Shown here: piece by piece, positions 1 to 9,611 of the stretch
Layout of the letters: the number at the start of each line of letters is the position of its first letter
Numbering within the stretch: position 1 is the first letter of the stretch
Assembly (NCBI GenBank): GCA_021203845.1
Contig: JAJQAK010000167.1
Span: forward strand, 1 to 64,000
Origin: Clostridia bacterium
GTDB taxonomy: Bacteria > Bacillota > Clostridia > Christensenellales > Borkfalkiaceae
Length of the DNA: 64,000 nt
Reading direction: 5' to 3'
The notes under the pieces: generated by a model
Databases searched by the model: none
What the model was told of the DNA's origin: nothing
The model's input: only the letters and a program-made list of their open reading frames with translations
Position numbers and translations under genes: made by a program

Positions 1-265
1 TGCAGCACGTGTACGAGCCGAAAAAGTCCGTGCCGTTGCAAACTATTATGAGGAGTGCGAAGATGAGAACGAAAACCCAGAGGTGGTGGAGGGTTTCCCC
101 CAGGATGAAGTTGTCTATGGCGTATTCCTGGAAAAGTGCGAGGACGGTGTCGCACACCCCGACGAAAACGGTGATTATCATCATCGCGGCGAACATCCCG
201 CGGTACGGCTTTATGTACGGGGAGAGTTTCTTAAGCCCGAAGGCTCCGTTCGTCTTCTTACTCAT
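1..265 (-). CDS. ABC transporter ATP-binding/permease protein, N-terminal part (cut by window edge)
   Basis: Minus-strand translation from ATG at 265: MSKKTNGAFGLKKLSPYIKPYRGMFAAMMIITVFVGVCDTVLALFQEYAIDNF..., typical ABC exporter TMD start; overlaps the 3' end of the upstream ABC gene. Confidence 0.8.
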   Translation of the reverse strand, partial: MSKKTNGAFGLKKLSPYIKPYRGMFAAMMIITVFVGVCDTVLALFQEYAIDNFILGETLHHLWVFVLIFALLIIVCNGTDFFGSYTCC

Positions 266-2069
266 CGCGCGCCTCCCCAAGCTCGTTAGGAAGCGCGGTC
301 TGCGCGTCGTATATCCGTCTGTATCTTCCTCCGAGTGCCATAAGCTCCTCGTGCGTGCCCTCCTCGGCGACTTTTCCGCCTTCCAGAACCACTATGTTGT
401 CCGCGCGCATGACGGAGGATATCCTGTGCGAGATTATTACCGTCGTGACGTTTTCCGCGGCGGAGGGGAGCCTTCCTCTTATCGCCTCGTCCGTCTCGGC
501 GTCCACGGCGGAGAGGGAGTCGTCCAAAATGAGGTACTTTCTCTCCCTCGCGAGGGTCCTCGCCATGCTCACCCGCTGTCTCTGCCCGCCGGAAAGAGTC
601 ACTCCGCGTTCGCCCACGACCGTGTCGTATCCAGCGGGGAAGCCCTCTATGTCCCCGTCCACGCAGGTGGTCCGGGCGCATTCGCGCATCTTTTCGTTCG
701 GAATTTCCCCACACGCGCATATGTTGTCGCGTATGGTCCCCGAAAAAAGGTATCCGTCCTGCATGACGTATCCTATGTTTTCCCGTAAAACGTTCGGCGG
801 GAGCGTGCCCACGTCATCGTCACCTATGTAAATCTTCCCGGAATCTATGGGGTACAGCGCGCAGAGAAGGTTCGCTATAGTGGATTTGCCGGAGCCCGTG
901 CCGCCCAAAATTCCGAGCGTCGTGCCCTCCGGCACCGTGAGATTCAACCCCCGCAGCACAGGGAAGCCCTCCCTGTACCCGAAGGTGACGTTCTCCATGC
1001 GAATGCCGCCGGAAAGCACCCTACGTTCCGAGGAATAGGGTTCTTCTTTTTCGTTCAGAATCTCGCCAATCCTCACCGCCGAGATTCTCGCCCTCGACAT
1101 GTTGGCTATGACGCGTCCAAGCTGCCTCGTGGGCTCGAGGAGCATCGTGTTGTATAGGATGAAGGAGACGAGGTCGCCCGCGGTGAGACTTCCGCGCACG
1201 CAGAAGACCGTCCCCACGGAGATTACGGTGAGAAGCTGGAAGGAGGATATCGCGGCGGAGGAGGTCCAAAAAAGCGACAGCCACCGCTCTATCTTGACCC
1301 AGAGCCCCGTGTAGTACACGTTCTGCTTCTCGAACTTCTCGCTCTCGTACCTTTCCCTCCCGAAGGCACGCACCACCCTTACGCCGGTGTAGTTTTCCTG
1401 CGCCATCGAGGACAGAACTCCTTCTTCTTCGTCGCACTTCATGAAGTGCTTTGCGGCCTTCGTCTGAAATAGCACCGAGTATGCGATCACCGCCGGTATG
1501 AACGCGAAGGCGATGAGCGCGAGCCATACGTTCATGAGGAACATGAATACGAGCGACAGTATGATGAGCGTCACCGTCCTGAAAAGCGAGAGGAAGTCCC
1601 TCGACACGAAATTGGTTATGGCGTCCACGTCGGTCGTGCACCGCTGGATTATGTCCCCCGTCGTACCCCGCGAGAGCGAGGAGAGGGGGAGCTTTCCTAT
1701 GTGTGAAAAAAGCCCCGTCCGGAGGCTTCTCGTCATGCGCTGGGTCGCCACGGTGTTGGAGTGATTCTGCGCGAATGCGAGCGCGGCGTCCGCCGCCGCG
1801 AGAAGGGCTATGACGAGTGCTATAACCCATAGGACATCCCCGAGGCTTTCCCTTCCCCCGAAGAGCCCATCCAAAAGGGTGTAGAGTCCCCCCGATGTGT
1901 CGGCACCCATTATCCTGTCCACGGTGTAGGATATGAGCTGGGGGATGACGGTGGTTATCAAATTGACAATTATCCCACATATAACCGCAAATGCGTAGAG
2001 CCCCGCGCAGTCTCTGAGAAAGGGAGCACACACGCGAAAAACGGATGCGGATTTTCTGTCTTTTGTCAT
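258..2069 (-). CDS. ABC transporter ATP-binding protein/permease (exporter half)
   Basis: 603 aa; six-TM N-terminal region, Walker A GGTGSGKST, signature LSGGQRQRVSMARTLAR, Walker B YLILDDSLSAVD. Confidence 0.95.
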   Translation of the reverse strand: MTKDRKSASVFRVCAPFLRDCAGLYAFAVICGIIVNLITTVIPQLISYTVDRIMGADTSGGLYTLLDGLFGGRESLGDVLWVIALVIALLAAADAALAFAQNHSNTVATQRMTRSLRTGLFSHIGKLPLSSLSRGTTGDIIQRCTTDVDAITNFVSRDFLSLFRTVTLIILSLVFMFLMNVWLALIAFAFIPAVIAYSVLFQTKAAKHFMKCDEEEGVLSSMAQENYTGVRVVRAFGRERYESEKFEKQNVYYTGLWVKIERWLSLFWTSSAAISSFQLLTVISVGTVFCVRGSLTAGDLVSFILYNTMLLEPTRQLGRVIANMSRARISAVRIGEILNEKEEPYSSERRVLSGGIRMENVTFGYREGFPVLRGLNLTVPEGTTLGILGGTGSGKSTIANLLCALYPIDSGKIYIGDDDVGTLPPNVLRENIGYVMQDGYLFSGTIRDNICACGEIPNEKMRECARTTCVDGDIEGFPAGYDTVVGERGVTLSGGQRQRVSMARTLARERKYLILDDSLSAVDAETDEAIRGRLPSAAENVTTVIISHRISSVMRADNIVVLEGGKVAEEGTHEELMALGGRYRRIYDAQTALPNELGEARDE

Positions 2070-2108
2070 GGGTTAATTGTACATGACCCGCCGTTCTTTT
2101 GCAAACGT

Positions 2109-2339
2109 TTGCGCCGCGCGCGGGTCGAAGGGTTGCCGGAGCCGACGTCGGACGGAACATACAGACTGGACAGCGCCCTGTCCAAGGAACAGAAACGCAT
2201 TCTGAACGTATTCGGACTCGACGAGAAGTACGTGAAAAAGCGGGCGCGGCGGAAAGGAGACATCTATGCCGGAAGGAAGAACGAGTCACTGCTGACCCTG
2301 AGACCCCCAAGAAAACAAGCTCCGAAGGCCTCCGAATGA
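2109..2339 (+). pseudogene. Possible transposase C-terminal remnant
   Basis: Short ORF containing DGTYRLDSALSKEQKRILNVFGLDEKYV, reminiscent of IS4/IS1634-type transposase C-termini; followed by AT-rich repeats. Weak evidence. Confidence 0.25.
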
Positions 2340-2568
2340 GGGCTGTCCGGGCCGTTTGAGGTGGCATTTTCTGGAAATTTAGGTATAACGTTTTAAAATA
2401 TCCCTCATATGAGTTTAAAAATATCCTTCTAGCAGCAAGCAAAATATAACGAGAGTGTGGTCATTTTTTCTTCGGCTCTCATCAATGTGTTCACTTAAAA
2501 TTTAAAAATATGATGATGCTCAATTTAAAATTATCGAAAATGAGGAACGGCCACATGTTTCCAGATTA

Positions 2569-2595
2569 GAAAACCCTGCCACAAAACGGCAGGGT
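2569..2595 (-). terminator. Rho-independent terminator downstream of the 2625..3263 gene
   Basis: Minus strand ACCCTGCCG-TTTTG-TGGCAGGGT followed by TTTTC. Confidence 0.75.
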
Positions 2596-2624
2596 CGGAT
2601 ATGATTTGTATTGGTTGTCTCAGG

Positions 2625-3263
2625 CTACCTTGTCTCCATTTTGTCCGATATAGCTCTGTATATTGCCAGGAAGACACTCTGCGCGGCGGACACCGCGTCC
2701 GTGTAGTTCACGGAGGATGAAGATAGGAACGGGAAGTAGAACGGGGTTCTTTCCTCTGACTCGTCAAACGCAATCGACACGGAGAGGGTGGAGACGTTCG
2801 TGAACCTCACGAGGTATTCGTATATTTCATCGGCTCTCATTCCGCGACCGGAGGACGCGTTGCCGATTGTCGTCGCCGTTTTGTTGTTGACGAGCACGAC
2901 GCAGTCGCTCACCTTGTCGAGGTCCGTCACGAAGCTTTCCGTGGGCTTTTCGATGCCGTCCTCACGCACGGCGAGAAAGGTGTATATTTTTCCCGCGGTC
3001 TCGTCTATCACGAGATTCCTTATCTCCACCATACTCGCCACGGACGTGTCGAGGGAGAAAAAGTCGAGAGGAAGCCCTGTCGGCACGCCACACTGGCGTC
3101 TTAACTCGTACACCCTCTCGCGGTCCCCTTTCGTGAGCGCTGATTTCACGGCCACGGTCTTTCTGTTTCTCCTTACGACTATGAACACCCTGGCGACGAC
3201 GAAGATCACTACGGCGATTATCACCGCCACGGAGACAATTATGATGATAGTGTTAGTGTCCAT
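2625..3263 (-). CDS. Hypothetical membrane-anchored protein (paralog-like partner of the next gene)
   Basis: 212 aa; N-terminal TM helix IIIIVSVAVIIAVVIFVVARVFIVV then a soluble domain; 1-bp junction with the 3263..3964 gene. Confidence 0.8.
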   Translation of the reverse strand: MDTNTIIIIVSVAVIIAVVIFVVARVFIVVRRNRKTVAVKSALTKGDRERVYELRRQCGVPTGLPLDFFSLDTSVASMVEIRNLVIDETAGKIYTFLAVREDGIEKPTESFVTDLDKVSDCVVLVNNKTATTIGNASSGRGMRADEIYEYLVRFTNVSTLSVSIAFDESEERTPFYFPFLSSSSVNYTDAVSAAQSVFLAIYRAISDKMETR

Positions 3264-3964
3264 CAGATGTCGTCTTCGTCCTCTTCATCCTCGTCTTCGT
3301 CTTCCTCGCGTTCGACTATGTATCCTCCGCGGAAATTCTCCTCTATTATTGCGTACATCACCGCGAAGAGCTGTTCGCACACGGCCACCTCGAAGTCGAA
3401 CGTCGCCGTCTTGGAGGAGATGAGAGGGAGTACGTACATTCCGGAGGCTTCGTTGTTTCTCGGAAACATGACAGAGAGGAGCGTCACTGTCTTGAGACCG
3501 TTGAATCTGTTGAATATGTCCCTCGCGCCTATGACGGAGGCGGACCCGCCGAGGTCCTTTCCTTCGTTCTCCTTCATGGATTTGCGGACGGACGCTATCT
3601 CTTCGCCTTCCAGAATTATTTTGCAGTCCTGCAGCTCCGTGAAAGGGATGATTTCCCATTTCGGATTGTCCGTTTTTTTGCCGTTTTGCGCGGAGTACGC
3701 CGTAAACATAAGCTTGCGGTCGTTGTCGAAGGAGAGGTTCCTCACGTACGTTATGTCCTTCTTGCTACGGTTGTCCACTATGTAGTAGTCCGTGTCCTTG
3801 TCGACGAAAAGGTTTAGAGAGTCCCTTAACGCGGACACCTTGGCCTCGTAGTCGTTGAGCATTTTTTCGCTCGGACGTTGCATGTTTTTGGAAAGCCGTC
3901 TCGCCCCTATTATCACGACTATGACAATGACTACGGCTATTATGATAAGAAGTATGTTGCTCAT
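3263..3964 (-). CDS. Hypothetical membrane-anchored protein with acidic C-terminal tail
   Basis: 233 aa; N-terminal TM helix, C-terminal EREEDEDEDEEDEDDI. Confidence 0.8.
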   Translation of the reverse strand: MSNILLIIIAVVIVIVVIIGARRLSKNMQRPSEKMLNDYEAKVSALRDSLNLFVDKDTDYYIVDNRSKKDITYVRNLSFDNDRKLMFTAYSAQNGKKTDNPKWEIIPFTELQDCKIILEGEEIASVRKSMKENEGKDLGGSASVIGARDIFNRFNGLKTVTLLSVMFPRNNEASGMYVLPLISSKTATFDFEVAVCEQLFAVMYAIIEENFRGGYIVEREEDEDEDEEDEDDI

Positions 3965-4044
3965 TTCATCGCCTTATCTGCCCGGCATTTTATGTCGCTA
4001 TAATGGTACCACAAACTGAGCCCCATATACAACCCAAAAAGGTA

Positions 4045-4071
4045 AAGAAAAACGCCCGCAAATCGCGGACG
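4045..4071 (-). terminator. Rho-independent terminator
   Basis: Minus strand CGTCCGC-GATTT-GCGGGCG followed by TTTTTCTTT. Confidence 0.7.
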
Positions 4072-4080
4072 TATCGTCAT

Positions 4081-4254
4081 TTATGCCCTATGCCAAATCA
4101 ACATGAACAAGCCGCCGATAAATGAAAAGGCATCGAGTTCAATTTCGGGCACCACGAAAAGGCAAACGAATATTATGGGAACGGCCACCACGGTCAGCGC
4201 GGCGAGGGCTATCGTTCCTATAACCTGTAAAATTACCTTCAATGCTTCCTTCAT
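4081..4254 (-). CDS. Small hydrophobic protein (57 aa)
   Basis: Minus strand MKEALKVILQVIGTIALAALTVVAVPIIFVCLFVVPEIELDAFSFIGGLFMLIWHRA, followed by the terminator at 4045..4071. Confidence 0.55.
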   Translation of the reverse strand: MKEALKVILQVIGTIALAALTVVAVPIIFVCLFVVPEIELDAFSFIGGLFMLIWHRA

Positions 4255-4652
4255 GCTTCACCTCCGCTTAAAATTATGTGTTCTGTCTTCCTTAAAACCT
4301 TACCAACAAATACAATCCGATATTCAGTTTTCATGCCGTCATTATATCACGCCGGCGTCGGGATGGCGCAACCGTCGGTTCAAATTTTCACTTTTTGTAC
4401 TTTTTTCCACCTCGATTTCTTTTCTGTAAAAGTAATACCACGTCGAAAGGGGTTTCAAACGGGCTGAGGAAAAGTTTTTCAAAAAAATAGTGTGTAAACC
4501 CGATGAAGACAAAAAGTTCCGATGCAGTGACACTTTTGTGAGTATTTTTCATTTTATGGAAGGAGATATATTCCGCGGCACGGGCGACGCGGGCCGGATG
4601 ATATTTGTCCCGATTGTCGCATCGCTCCTCGCGGGGAGGAGCCCGAGACTGT

Positions 4653-4673
4653 CCGGGTTTGTCCCGGTTTTTT
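4653..4673 (+). terminator. Terminator-like hairpin in the pyrG upstream region
   Basis: CCGGG-TTTGT-CCCGG-TTTTTT, preceded by the hairpin GCTCCTC-GCGGG-GAGGAGC (4624..4642). Confidence 0.5.
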
Positions 4674-4834
4674 GTTCATATACGGGGTCATGTCTCCGTG
4701 CGGGGCTGTCGACAACATATTGTATTTTTTAAAAAAAGAAAGGCAAAATCTTCTATTAGAATTGCGTACGAGGACGGTGTTGTGGTAAAATTGAAAAGTA
4801 CTTGTTTGAGGGCGAAAAAAATTAGGGGTGAGTT

Positions 4835-6448
4835 ATGGCGAAGTATGTTTTTGTGACGGGCGGCGTGGTATCCGGACTCGGGAAAGGAATAACGGCGGCA
4901 TCTTTGGGGAGGCTTTTGAAGTGCAGAGGATACAAGGTCGCGTCCCAGAAGCTCGACCCGTACCTCAACTTCGACCCGGGCACGATGAACCCCATCCAGC
5001 ACGGCGAGGTGTTCGTGACGGAGGACGGGATAGAGACCGACCTCGACCTCGGGCACTACGAGAGGTTCACGGACGAGAACCTCACGAAGTACGCCAACAT
5101 CACGGCCGGGAAGGTCTACTGGAACGTTATAGACGACGAGAGAAAAGGCAAGTACCAGGGACAGACCATACAGGTCATCCCGCACATCACTAACGAGATC
5201 AAATCGTTTATATACAACGTCGGAAAGGAAAGCGGCGCGGACGTCGTCATAACCGAGATAGGCGGGACGATAGGCGACATAGAGGGGCAGCCCTTCATAG
5301 AGGCCATAAGACAGATAGGCAGGGAAAAGAGGGACGACTGCTGCTACGTGCACGTCACCCTGGTGCCGTACATACACGGAAGCAACGAGTTCAAGACGAA
5401 ACCCACGCAGCACTCCGTCAAAGAGCTCCAGGAGATGGGGATAAACCCGGACATCATAATAACGCGCTCGGAGAAGCCTCTTTCCGACGAGCTCAAAGAC
5501 AAGATAGCGATGTTCTGTAACGTCGACAAGGACTGCGTAATAGACAATCTCACCATGCCGCTCCTTTATGAGTGCCCCATAATGCTGGAAGCGAGCAACT
5601 TATCCGAGATTGTGTGCCGGAAACTTCGCATAGACCCTAGAACCATCGATCTCACGGAGTGGAACGCCATGCTCGAGAACGCACACTCGAGGGACAAGAA
5701 GGTGAGAATAGCCCTCTGCGGCAAGTACGTAAAGCTCCACGACTCGTACCTTTCCGTCTGCGAGGCACTGACGCACGCAGGCTTCGAGAACAGGGCGGAG
5801 ATAGAGATAACCTGGGTCAACACCGACAGGGTAAACGATGAAAACGTCGCGAAAATGCTCAAAGACCCGGACGGCATTCTCGTCCCCGGCGGATTCGGCA
5901 ACAGGGGTACTGAGGGCATGATGGTATGTGCGAAGTACGCGAGGGAGAACAACATACCGTACCTCGGGATATGCCTCGGCATGCAGATAGCGGTGATTGA
6001 AGCCGCGAGAAACCTTCTGGGATACGGGGACGCGAATTCCACGGAGCTCGATCCAAACACGAGGCACAACGTCATAGACATAATGCCTGATCAGAGGGGC
6101 GTGAGGATGGGAGGCACTATGCGCCTCGGCGCGTGCCCGTGCGATGTAAAAGGCGACCTCATGAAGGCGATTTACGGTGTGGAGCACATCTCCGAGCGCC
6201 ACAGACACAGATACGAGTTCAACAACGACTACATAGAGGAGTTCGACCGCGTGGGCATGAAAGTCGGAGGGGTGAACCCGGAAAGAAATCTCGTGGAGGC
6301 CATAGAGATTCCCGCAAACGACTTCTTCATCGGTGTGCAGTTCCACCCGGAGTTCAAGTCGCGTCCGCAAAAGGCGCATCCGCTTTTCCGTGAGTTCATA
6401 AGGGCGGCGCTCGTTTACGAGAAAAAGCAGCAGGAGGTCGCCAGGTGA
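4835..6448 (+). CDS. pyrG: CTP synthase
   Basis: 537 aa; [30 protein letters not shown]-terminal glutaminase motif LGICLGMQ. Confidence 0.98.
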   Translation: MAKYVFVTGGVVSGLGKGITAASLGRLLKCRGYKVASQKLDPYLNFDPGTMNPIQHGEVFVTEDGIETDLDLGHYERFTDENLTKYANITAGKVYWNVIDDERKGKYQGQTIQVIPHITNEIKSFIYNVGKESGADVVITEIGGTIGDIEGQPFIEAIRQIGREKRDDCCYVHVTLVPYIHGSNEFKTKPTQHSVKELQEMGINPDIIITRSEKPLSDELKDKIAMFCNVDKDCVIDNLTMPLLYECPIMLEASNLSEIVCRKLRIDPRTIDLTEWNAMLENAHSRDKKVRIALCGKYVKLHDSYLSVCEALTHAGFENRAEIEITWVNTDRVNDENVAKMLKDPDGILVPGGFGNRGTEGMMVCAKYARENNIPYLGICLGMQIAVIEAARNLLGYGDANSTELDPNTRHNVIDIMPDQRGVRMGGTMRLGACPCDVKGDLMKAIYGVEHISERHRHRYEFNNDYIEEFDRVGMKVGGVNPERNLVEAIEIPANDFFIGVQFHPEFKSRPQKAHPLFREFIRAALVYEKKQQEVAR

Positions 6449-7626
6449 AACTCAACAGAAACTACGAGAACATAGATGACAGCTACCTTTTCGTCGAAAT
6501 AGCGAAAAGGGTAGCCGCGTACAAAGAGGTGCACCCGGAGGCCGACGTCATAAGGCTGGGTATCGGGGATGTCACGCTCCCTCTCGCGCCCTGCGTCGTG
6601 GAGGCCGGGGTCAAGGCCGTTGAGGAGATGGGAAGGGCCGAGACTTTTCGCGGATACTCACCGGACAGCCAGGGATATGAGTTTTTGAGGGACGCCATCT
6701 CTAAGTATTATGAGTCCTTCGGGGTTAAGGTCGCCCCCCACGAGATACACGTCTCGGACGGCGCGAAAAGCGACTGCGGGAACATAGTGGACATGTTCGA
6801 CGACGGCAACACGGTCCTGATTCCGGACCCCGTGTACCCCGTCTACATCGACAGCAACGTGATGTCGGGAAGGAAGGTGATTTTCTGCGATGCCACGGAA
6901 GACAACGGCTTCGCCCCCACGCCCGACAAAAAGATTAAATGCGACATCATATACCTCTGCTCCCCCAACAACCCCACGGGCTCGGTTTTGAACTATGAAA
7001 AGCTCAAAGAGTGGGTGGACTATGCGAACTCTCGGGGCGCCGTCATAATATATGACTCCGCGTACGAGGCGTTCATCACGGAGGACGGGGTGCCGAGGTC
7101 GATATTCGCCGTGGAGGGCGCGAGGACGTGCGCGGTGGAGCTCTGCTCCTTTTCCAAGACCGCGGGCTTCACGGGCACGAGGTGCGGCTACACGGTGGTG
7201 CCGGACGAGCTCTGCGGCGGGAAATTCGCTAAGATGTGGGCTCGCCGGCAGTCCACGAAGTACAACGGCACGAGCTATATACAGCAGCGCATGGCCGAGG
7301 CTGCGTACTCGGAGGAAGGCATATCACAGTGCGGGGAAAACATAGCGGTCTACAGAAAGAACGCCAAGGTCATATCGGACGCGCTGGACGAGCTCGGGAT
7401 ATTCTACACCGGCGGCAAGAACTCGCCGTACGTGTGGCTCAAGTGCCCCCAGGGCATGGGAAGCTGGGAGTTTTTCGACTATCTTTTGAAAAACGCGAAC
7501 GTTGTAGGTACCCCGGGCGCGGGGTTCGGGAAAAACGGCGAGGGATACTTCAGGCTGACGGCCTTCGGGTCGGAGAAAAACACCGAAGAGGCGGTAAAAA
7601 GGATAAAAAATCTTCTCGGGACATAG
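6445..7626 (+). CDS. dapL: LL-diaminopimelate aminotransferase
   Basis: 393 aa; [26 protein letters not shown]..., PLP site [19 protein letters not shown] start overlapping the pyrG stop. Confidence 0.95.
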   Translation: MKLNRNYENIDDSYLFVEIAKRVAAYKEVHPEADVIRLGIGDVTLPLAPCVVEAGVKAVEEMGRAETFRGYSPDSQGYEFLRDAISKYYESFGVKVAPHEIHVSDGAKSDCGNIVDMFDDGNTVLIPDPVYPVYIDSNVMSGRKVIFCDATEDNGFAPTPDKKIKCDIIYLCSPNNPTGSVLNYEKLKEWVDYANSRGAVIIYDSAYEAFITEDGVPRSIFAVEGARTCAVELCSFSKTAGFTGTRCGYTVVPDELCGGKFAKMWARRQSTKYNGTSYIQQRMAEAAYSEEGISQCGENIAVYRKNAKVISDALDELGIFYTGGKNSPYVWLKCPQGMGSWEFFDYLLKNANVVGTPGAGFGKNGEGYFRLTAFGSEKNTEEAVKRIKNLLGT

Positions 7627-7637
7627 GCTTGCTTGCG

Positions 7638-9146
7638 ATGAAGGCTGCGACATACGACAAAGGCGCGGGGATTTTGTGCCACATATCCTCGCTCCCGAAC
7701 AAATACGGCATAGGCTCTCTCGGCCGCGAGGCATACGCTTTCGCCGACATTTTGGTGGATGCCGGGGTGAAGTACTGGCAGGTCCTTCCGGTCGTGCAGA
7801 CGACGTATGGGGATTCTCCGTATCAGTCCGCGTGCTGCGAGAGCGGGAACCCGTATTTCATAGACATTGTAAAGCTAAAAAACGAAGGCCTTCTCACGGC
7901 GTCCGAACTCAAATCCGCCGAGATGCCGGCGGGGGAGATAGACTACGGGCTTTTGTACGAAAGAAGGTACGATGTCCTTCGCAAAGCATACGGCAGGTTC
8001 GACAAAACCACTCCGGACTTTCTGGAGTTCGTGGCAAGCGGGAGATTCGAGGACTATGCCCTCTTTATGTCGCTGAAGTCCGTCTACGACACCACGTTCG
8101 ACAACTTTCCGGAAAAGTTCAAGTTCCGCGATAAAAGCGCGCTCAAAAACTTCAAAGAAGAGGTGTACGACAAAGAGTTCCTTTTCTGGGAGTTTCTGCA
8201 GTACGAGTTCTTCCTCCAGTGGAAAACGTTCAAAACTTATGTGAATGGGCTCGGGATAAAGATAATAGGCGACATTCCCTTATACGTAGCGTACGACTCC
8301 GCGGATGTGTGGGCGAGTCCGGAGCTTTTCAGGCTCGACGGGGATTTGAATCCCGTGGGCCTCGCGGGAGTCCCTCCCGACTATTTTTCCGAGGATGGAC
8401 AGCTTTGGGGAAACCCGCTGTACGACTGGGACTACATGAAAAAGGATGGCTTTTTGTGGTGGTCCCGCCGCATAGAGAATGCGCAGAAACTCTACGACAT
8501 AGTGAGGATAGATCACTTCAGGGGTCTTGACAGGTTCTACGCCGTGCCCACGGGCTCGACGACCGCGAAAGTCGGCGAATGGATTAAGGCCCCGGGGTAC
8601 GAGATGCTCTCCGCGGCGGAAAGGCGTTGCGGGAGTTTAAACGTCATCGCGGAGGATCTGGGACTCATAGATGACGGCGTTTTGGAGCTTTTGGAAAAGA
8701 CGGGTTTTGCCCGCATGAAGGTTCTGCTATTCGCTTTCGACGGGAATCCGGAAAACGAATACCTCCCCGAGTTCATAGGTGAGAACACTGTGTCGTACAC
8801 GGGGACGCACGACAACGACACGGCTCGCGGATTCATAGAGGGCATGGACGCTAAGACCTTTTTAAGGTTCGTCAAGGAGCTCAAAGCGGCCCTCAAAAAG
8901 CAGGGCATATTGTACACGGTAAGAAACAACACGACGTCACTCGTTCGTGCGCTCTGTCTTCTCACGCTTTGCGTGAAGTCCAAGATATCCGTCCTCCCCG
9001 TGCAGGACTGGCTCGCACTGGACGGCTCGTGCCGCATGAACCTTCCCTCTACGGCGAGCGGGAACTGGCGGTTCCGTCTCGGCGCGCTCCCAGGGAAAGG
9101 CGACAGAAATCTTCTCAAAAAGCTCATAGGGGAGTCGGGAAGATAG
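7638..9146 (+). CDS. malQ: 4-alpha-glucanotransferase
   Basis: Start MKAATYDKGAGILCHISSLPNKYGIGSLG; RIDHFRG, YTGTHDNDT motifs; internal start of the 7236..9146 ORF. Confidence 0.95.
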   Translation: MKAATYDKGAGILCHISSLPNKYGIGSLGREAYAFADILVDAGVKYWQVLPVVQTTYGDSPYQSACCESGNPYFIDIVKLKNEGLLTASELKSAEMPAGEIDYGLLYERRYDVLRKAYGRFDKTTPDFLEFVASGRFEDYALFMSLKSVYDTTFDNFPEKFKFRDKSALKNFKEEVYDKEFLFWEFLQYEFFLQWKTFKTYVNGLGIKIIGDIPLYVAYDSADVWASPELFRLDGDLNPVGLAGVPPDYFSEDGQLWGNPLYDWDYMKKDGFLWWSRRIENAQKLYDIVRIDHFRGLDRFYAVPTGSTTAKVGEWIKAPGYEMLSAAERRCGSLNVIAEDLGLIDDGVLELLEKTGFARMKVLLFAFDGNPENEYLPEFIGENTVSYTGTHDNDTARGFIEGMDAKTFLRFVKELKAALKKQGILYTVRNNTTSLVRALCLLTLCVKSKISVLPVQDWLALDGSCRMNLPSTASGNWRFRLGALPGKGDRNLLKKLIGESGR

Positions 9147-9381
9147 TTTCCGGTCGCCGTCGGTTTCGCATGTATGAGGTGGTTTTTCCGATGCGGCTGG
9201 GTGGAGAAGACAAAAAACACGTATATCGTTCTTCATGCTCGGGGTAAGTCCGGGCTCTTGCTTTATTTGCGTGTCTCGCTCCTTCGTGGCGGCCATGTCA
9301 TAAAATCTTTGCAAAAAATAGTGTAAGATCTTTGCAAAATCTTGAATTCGGTTTTTTTAGTATAATGGTACATAGAGGTGA

Positions 9382-9444
9382 ATGGACATGGTATACAAAG
9401 AAAGAATCGCGGATAAGATTTTGAATTATAGAAAGGTGTGCTGA
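9382..9444 (+). pseudogene. N-terminal remnant of an ATP-binding (AAA/DUF4143-type) gene
   Basis: MDMVYKERIADKILNYRKVC* resembles the conserved start (KERIADKIL..K) of DUF4143 ATPases; TATAAT box at 9361. Confidence 0.35.
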
Positions 9445-9489
9445 AGCAAGTCCTGGCTCGATGACGGAATGAAGGCTACGTTGCTTTAA

Positions 9490-9518
9490 TTGACTTTTAT
9501 TGCACAAAATTTTATAAT
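9490..9518 (+). promoter_or_regulatory. SigA-type promoter for the greA-like gene
   Basis: TTGACT (9490-9495), 17-nt spacer, TATAAT (9513-9518). Confidence 0.75.
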
Positions 9519-9611
9519 TCTAAACAGCAACGTTTGTGTGGTTCCCCACAGATTTTGGGAATCACCTTTGTTTATTACTTAAGACGCAAAAAAATTTCAG
9601 AGGTGAAAAAT

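Noticed and set aside
1021-2442. 473-aa minus-strand ORF
   Set aside because: Overlaps the ABC transporter in another frame; Arg/His-rich shadow translation.
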